Shown: positions 57,122-64,000 of the stretch, piece after piece
How positions within the stretch are numbered: position 1 is the first letter of the stretch
Layout of the letters: the number at the start of each line of letters is the position of its first letter
The notes under the pieces: model-generated
What the model saw: only the letters and a program-made list of their open reading frames with translations
Databases searched by the model: none
What the model was told of the DNA's origin: nothing
Program-made: the position numbers and the translations under genes
Assembly (NCBI GenBank): GCA_020633515.1
Contig: JACKDM010000009.1
Span: 1-64,000 of the forward strand
Reading direction: 5' to 3'
Length of the DNA: 64,000 nucleotides
Source of the DNA: Myxococcales bacterium
GTDB taxonomy: Bacteria > Myxococcota > Bradymonadia > UBA7976 > UBA1532

Positions 57122-57991
57122 TCACTCCGGGCAGGTCAGCACCCAGGCGTCGAGATCCCATCGCTTGACGAGCGTCGAGAAGCCATCGGTGCCCGGCGCG
57201 TTGCACGCGACGTCGACCATGGCCGGCCCGTCGGCGATGTCATCGACGTACTCGACGTGAAACACCGCCTTGCCCGCCGCGATGAACGGTTGCAGCGTCG
57301 CGCACTCCTCGTAGGCGGCGCACTCCTCGTTGAGCGCCCAGTCGAAGTCGTCGACGAGCGCGGGCACCAGATCGAGCGCGTTCTTGAGCCCGACCGAGAG
57401 CCCGCGCGCGTGCGCCTCACGGGCGAGGAACCGGTTGAAGTCGAGCTGGTCGTCGGCGGTGAAGTCGAAGCCGGTGGGGTGGGTGTAGCCATCGACGTTG
57501 TCGGGCTCGACCCCATCGCACCCGCGCGCGACCGCGAGGTCGAGCCGCGCCCGCATGGCGTCGCGGATCCCCGGGTGGCGCACGTCGACCCACCGCTCGC
57601 CCGGCCACTCGATCAGCCGCTCGCCCACGGCCTCGGCGGGGAACGCGGCCTCGTCGGGGCGGCCGTCTTCGAGGCTGCCGGCGGAGAAGTAGCAGACGAG
57701 CACCCGCCCGTCGGCGCGGAGCGCGTCGAAGGTGGCGTCGTCGACGCCGACGAGGTCGACATCGTACATCGCGACGTCGAAGGATGGGTCGATGTCTTCG
57801 CTGAGCTGCCATTGCCAGGTGGTGCCGGGCGCGGGGTGCCATGTGGCTTCATCTGGCATCATGGCATCGGGGGTGACATCGACCATGGCATCGGCGGCGT
57901 CGTCGGCGGTGTCTTCGCAGGCAATGAGGAGCGAAACGGTGAGGATCGGCGGCGCGAGGGCGCGCGCGGCGCGGAAGGCATCGGCGAGCAT
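57122..57991 (-). CDS. GH114-like (endo-alpha-1,4-polygalactosaminidase family) lipoprotein
   Basis: 289 residues. Signal peptide ending in LLIACEDT, a lipobox. The mature domain is a TIM-barrel of the GH114/TM1410-like group: WQWQLSEDIDPSFDVAMYDVD, GRVLVCYFSAGSLEDGRPDE, RWVDVRHPGIRDAMRARLDLA, GCDGVEPDNVDGYTHPTGF and LSVGLKNALDLVPALVDDFD. Family members cleave polygalactosamine-type glycans; the Asp in EPDNVDGY is a likely active-site residue. It would act at the cell surface. A short Asp/Met-rich linker (about 26-45) is encoded with two ATGGCAT motifs. ATG at 57991 follows GGAG by seven bases. It is codirectional with, and 82 bases after, the AAA/TOPRIM pair but appears unrelated. Confidence 0.88.
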   Translation of the reverse strand: MLADAFRAARALAPPILTVSLLIACEDTADDAADAMVDVTPDAMMPDEATWHPAPGTTWQWQLSEDIDPSFDVAMYDVDLVGVDDATFDALRADGRVLVCYFSAGSLEDGRPDEAAFPAEAVGERLIEWPGERWVDVRHPGIRDAMRARLDLAVARGCDGVEPDNVDGYTHPTGFDFTADDQLDFNRFLAREAHARGLSVGLKNALDLVPALVDDFDWALNEECAAYEECATLQPFIAAGKAVFHVEYVDDIADGPAMVDVACNAPGTDGFSTLVKRWDLDAWVLTCPE

Positions 57992-58073
57992 GGAGGTCTC
58001 CAGCGGTGGTGCCGCATCATAGTCGAGATCGCGTCGCCGAAGTCGAGCGGCTCGCGCGGGCAGGCGGTAGGCG

Positions 58074-58619
58074 TCAGCCGAGGCGGGCGATCTCGGCGTC
58101 GGCGGCCTGCATCGACGGCGTCGGCGTCGGGCACCCGCTCCAAGCCGCCGCGGCGGCCCTGGTCGCATCGGTCTCCTGACCCGCGTGGGCGCTCTGGAAG
58201 GCCTGCTTGTCGCTCGCCGCCTCGTCGGCCGCTTCGCCGAGCAGCACGAGCAGCCACGACTCGACGCACCACTGCGGGAACGGCAGCGCGACCCGCTCGG
58301 CGGCGCCGCGGACGGGCATGGCGGCCGCGGTGAGCGCGGCGTCCATCTCGGCAACCCGGCGGGCGAAGCCGGGGCGGTCGCCGTCGCGCATGATGACGAG
58401 GCCGAGGTGCTGCTGGTATTTGCGGCTGCGCAGCCGGCGCATGGCCTCGGGGTATTGCAGGAGCACCCACCGCTCGGCGGCGCCGTCGCCGCGCGGCGCG
58501 ACGTGGAACTCCAGGCGGCGCTTGTCGAATCCGAGCCCGGCGGGCAGGTGGCGGAGGAAGCTCGCCTGCCGTGGGTCTTCGCACCACACGTCGAGGCGCA
58601 GCCGACGGCGATCAGTCAT
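58074..58619 (-). CDS. TOPRIM-like small protein (DUF4276/DUF4435-type), partner of AAA ATPase
   Basis: 181 residues. The N-terminus LRLDVWCEDPRQASFL carries a Glu (E14) followed by a helix, and HLGLVIMRDGDRPG carries D79 and D81. A Glu followed by a DxD pair at this spacing is the TOPRIM metal site seen in OLD-type and DUF4276/DUF4435 nucleases. It begins eight bases before the end of the AAA ATPase gene, so the two are coupled. TOPRIM-AAA pairs of this shape (OLD-like, PARIS-like, RloA/RloB-like) are known or suspected anti-phage systems in which the ATPase senses and the TOPRIM protein cleaves nucleic acid. The exact family cannot be settled by eye. No signal peptide. C-terminal half is helical (QWCVESWLLVLLGEAADEAA). 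Confidence 0.72.
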   Translation of the reverse strand: MTDRRRLRLDVWCEDPRQASFLRHLPAGLGFDKRRLEFHVAPRGDGAAERWVLLQYPEAMRRLRSRKYQQHLGLVIMRDGDRPGFARRVAEMDAALTAAAMPVRGAAERVALPFPQWCVESWLLVLLGEAADEAASDKQAFQSAHAGQETDATRAAAAAWSGCPTPTPSMQAADAEIARLG

Positions 58620-59715
58620 CGGCGATCAGACGCTTGCGGATGACATCGGACGCCCGCAAGGCTTCGTCGCGGTCGACCGTGAGTGGCATGACGCGTGTGG
58701 GGCCGCCGTGGGGGCGGTGGAAGACGATGGCTTCACGGGCTGCCATGAAGTCGATGAGATCGGGGTGATGGGAGACGAGCACGATCTGGCCGCCGGTGTC
58801 GAGGCGTTCGAGGGCTTCGAAGAGCCACGGCTGGATCTCGCCGAGCGCGATGTGATTGACCGGCTCGTCGATCCAGAGGGTGCCATCGGCGCCGAGGCCG
58901 GCGAGGAGCGCGTAGAGCACGATCAGCGCGCGCTGACCCTCGGAGAGCTCGTCGAAGCGCAAGGCGTAGCGCGTCGAGCCGGCGGCGAAGTCGGCGTAGA
59001 GCGTGCGGTTGGCGCCGCGGCCGTCGAAGCGGAGCGCCTGGAAGCCGGGGAGGACGGCGGCGAGCGTGGTGAACAGCGGCCCCTGGGCGCTCGGGGCCGA
59101 GGTGACGAAGTGCAGGTACCACCTCGCGAAGTCGTGGCCGTCGGCGGCGATCCGATCGACCTCGCGCGGGGCGTCGGCGGCGATGCGGGTGGGGTCGAGG
59201 CGCAGCGTCGCACATCGGGAGAGCGCGTCGCGGACGCGCAGGATCTCATGCTCCGCCGTGGAGAAGTCGAAGAGAGCAAGGAGCGAGCGTTGAGCTGCCG
59301 CTCGAAGCGGCAACTCGAAGATGTTGCCATCCTCCCGGTACCAGACGGCGCTGCCGTCCGTGCATGAGTAGATCGTTCGCTCGCCCGCTTGGATTGACTC
59401 TGCCAAGATGCGCGCCGACGCATCGGACGTGTCATGCGCGAGGCGGAGCGTGTACCGGTAGGCACGCTCGGCGACGACGATATCGAGCTCGAAGTGTTGC
59501 TCGGTGCGCCGATCCCATCGCGTCAGCGTCGACCATGGCATCAGTTCACCGAGATCGGCGGTCGGATCCGATGCGATGCGGCACAGCCGCTCCATCACGG
59601 CCAGCACGCTCGACTTCCCGGTGCCATTGTCGCCCACCAGCAATGCCATCGAGCCGAGCTTCAGCTCGAAGTTGGAGAGACACCGGAAGTTGTCGGCATA
59701 GAGCCGCGTGATCAT
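58612..59715 (-). CDS. AAA/ABC-type ATPase of a probable two-gene defence module
   Basis: 367 residues, SMC/RecF-like (AAA_15/AAA_21). Walker A is GDNGTGKS (28-35), the ABC-like signature is LSEGQRALIVLYALLAG, Walker B is TLWIDEPVNHI and the switch is LVSHHPDLIDF. The insert between Walker A and the signature is short, so it lacks a long coiled coil. Such ATPases act as sensor or motor next to a TOPRIM nuclease; the next gene encodes a TOPRIM-like protein and overlaps by eight bases. The ATG at 59715 follows GAGGAG. Alternative roles, such as DNA repair or an OLD-type exonuclease, are possible. It sits between two unrelated genes in an area rich in accessory proteins, as expected for a defence locus. 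Confidence 0.88.
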   Translation of the reverse strand: MITRLYADNFRCLSNFELKLGSMALLVGDNGTGKSSVLAVMERLCRIASDPTADLGELMPWSTLTRWDRRTEQHFELDIVVAERAYRYTLRLAHDTSDASARILAESIQAGERTIYSCTDGSAVWYREDGNIFELPLRAAAQRSLLALFDFSTAEHEILRVRDALSRCATLRLDPTRIAADAPREVDRIAADGHDFARWYLHFVTSAPSAQGPLFTTLAAVLPGFQALRFDGRGANRTLYADFAAGSTRYALRFDELSEGQRALIVLYALLAGLGADGTLWIDEPVNHIALGEIQPWLFEALERLDTGGQIVLVSHHPDLIDFMAAREAIVFHRPHGGPTRVMPLTVDRDEALRASDVIRKRLIADD

Positions 59716-59767
59716 CGTCGCTCCTCGCTCACGGTTGGCGCATCCTGTCGCCCGGCGCGGTGCCCTG

Positions 59768-63129
<3,362 letters not shown>

Positions 63130-63133
<4 letters not shown>

Positions 63134-64000
63134 CGGGCGCTGCCTTCGAGGCGGGCGAGCTGGTGGGCGAGGCGCTCGGCGTCGGCGTGGCCGCCGAGGC
63201 TCTGGTGGATGCGGATCGCCTGCCGCACGAGGCGGGCGGCGCGCGCGTCGTCGCCGTCGCGGGCGTCGACCTCGGCGATGCCTTCGAGCGCGCGGGCGAG
63301 GTCGTCGTCGATGACCGGCGAGCGGCTGTCGAGGTCGAGCGCGGCGCGCAGCTCGAGGTCGCAGGCGGCCGGGTCGCCCTGCTCGGCGGCGATCCAGGCG
63401 AGGCTCGCGCGCAGCACGACCTCGCGGGCCTCGTCGCCGGCGTCGATGATGTGGGCGAGCGCCTCTTCGAGGCAGGCGCCGGCGAGCGCGAACTGGCGCT
63501 GCTCGAGCGCGAGCATGCCGAGCTCTTCGCGGGTGGTGGTCGCCTTCTCGACGTCGCCCATGTCGTGCCAGGCGGTGATCGCGTGGCGGTAGTGGCCGGC
63601 GGCCTCGCCGAGGCGGCCTTCTTCGGCGAGGAGGCGGGCGAGGCTGGTGTGGGCGCGGGCGAGGCCGCTGGCGTCGCCGACGGCGGCGTACCCGCGGGCG
63701 GCGACGTGGAAGTGGTCGAGCGCGGGGTCGGGCGCGTGCAGGCGGCGGTGCACCTCGCCGAGCAGCCAGTGGCAGAACGAGGCGCCGCCGCGGGCGCCGG
63801 CCTTCTGGTAGGCCTCGCAGGCGCGGCCGAGCACGAGGCGGGCGGTGTCGTAGTCGCCGCGGCGCAGCGCGAGCTCGCCGATCCCCTGCCAGGCGCGGGC
63901 GACGCCGAGGTCGTCGCCGAGCTGGGCCATGGCCTTGCGGGCCTGCTCGTAGAGGTCGACGGCGAGCTCGGCGCGGCCGCGGGCGCGCTCGACCATGGCG
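63130..64000 (-). CDS. TPR-repeat protein, N-terminus outside the window
   Basis: The visible 290 residues are TPR-like helices: ELAVDLYEQARKAMAQLGDD, ALRRGDYDTARLVLGRACEA, HVAARGYAAVGDASGLARA and RREDGRLGEAAGHYRHAITAW-type units. The frame is open to the window edge, so the N-terminus, perhaps another Ser/Thr kinase domain, lies beyond. The stop codon overlaps the GTG start of the kinase-ATPase-TPR gene by four bases, so the pair is probably one translational unit. The repeats suggest a protein-binding role in the same signalling pathway. Confidence 0.85.

Overview
The window is a GC-rich (roughly 70 percent GC by eye) stretch of chromosome that most resembles Myxococcota, probably Polyangiales or a relative. 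The pointers are a MYXO-CTERM-like sorting tail on a MopE-repeat protease, at least five eukaryote-like Ser/Thr kinases (one fused to an ATPase and a histidine kinase), many lipoproteins with Ala/Asp/Pro linkers, DUF3160 proteins and a MXAN_6230/SCO0854-like protein. No phage, plasmid or CRISPR region is visible. Gene order looks chromosomal, with housekeeping genes (polA, zwf, serS) spread between accessory ones.

Layout. 1-6.6 kb: a truncated epimerase, a small lipoprotein, an OmpR-type regulator, a trypsin-like protease, and a DprE1/DprE2-like oxidoreductase pair. 6.5-13.8 kb (mostly minus strand): a small protein, a lipoprotein, an M3 peptidase, a 37-bp tandem repeat, an AlkB-like dioxygenase, a glutathione peroxidase, a tRNA-like locus whose two halves are in reversed order, and the MXAN_6230/SCO0854-like protein. 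13.9-22.2 kb (plus): an SGNH/MBOAT acyl-transfer pair, DNA polymerase I, a GAF-GAF histidine kinase and a TPR lipoprotein. 22.2-24.8 kb (minus): a secreted endonuclease I and a poly(Gly-Glu) lipoprotein. 25.0-28.6 kb: the oxidative pentose-phosphate enzymes in two overlapping ORFs, the second a lactonase-dehydrogenase fusion. 28.6-30.7 kb: a MITE-like inverted repeat, a tiny membrane protein, a LysR regulator and a methyltransferase. 30.9-46.9 kb: four Ser/Thr kinases (trifunctional, dCache-sensing, one fused in frame to an IgGFc-binding-type lipoprotein, one with an FGE-sulfatase domain) plus a lipoprotein. 47-53 kb: a lipoprotein and two tandem DUF3160 lipoproteins. 53-57 kb: serS and a multi-PAS hybrid histidine kinase. 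57-64 kb (minus): a GH114-like lipoprotein, an AAA ATPase-TOPRIM pair that looks like a defence module, a kinase-ATPase-TPR protein, and the end of a further TPR protein.

How the genes work together. The region is dominated by signalling and by cell-surface or secreted proteins; twelve predicted lipoproteins are encoded. Several genes overlap by 4-11 bases and are probably translationally coupled: dprE1/dprE2-like, SGNH/MBOAT, histidine kinase/TPR lipoprotein, zwf/pgl-gnd, AAA/TOPRIM, and the two TPR proteins at the right edge.

Most unusual observations: a circularly permuted tRNA-Glu-like sequence at 11424-11497; a strongly over-represented heptamer, ATGGCAT, that also builds a minisatellite encoding a signal peptide; the lactonase-dehydrogenase fusion with an internal ribosome binding site; a kinase-lipoprotein frame fusion that looks like a frameshift; and a MITE-like element that encodes the end of a small protein. 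All family names come from reading motifs; no database search was run.
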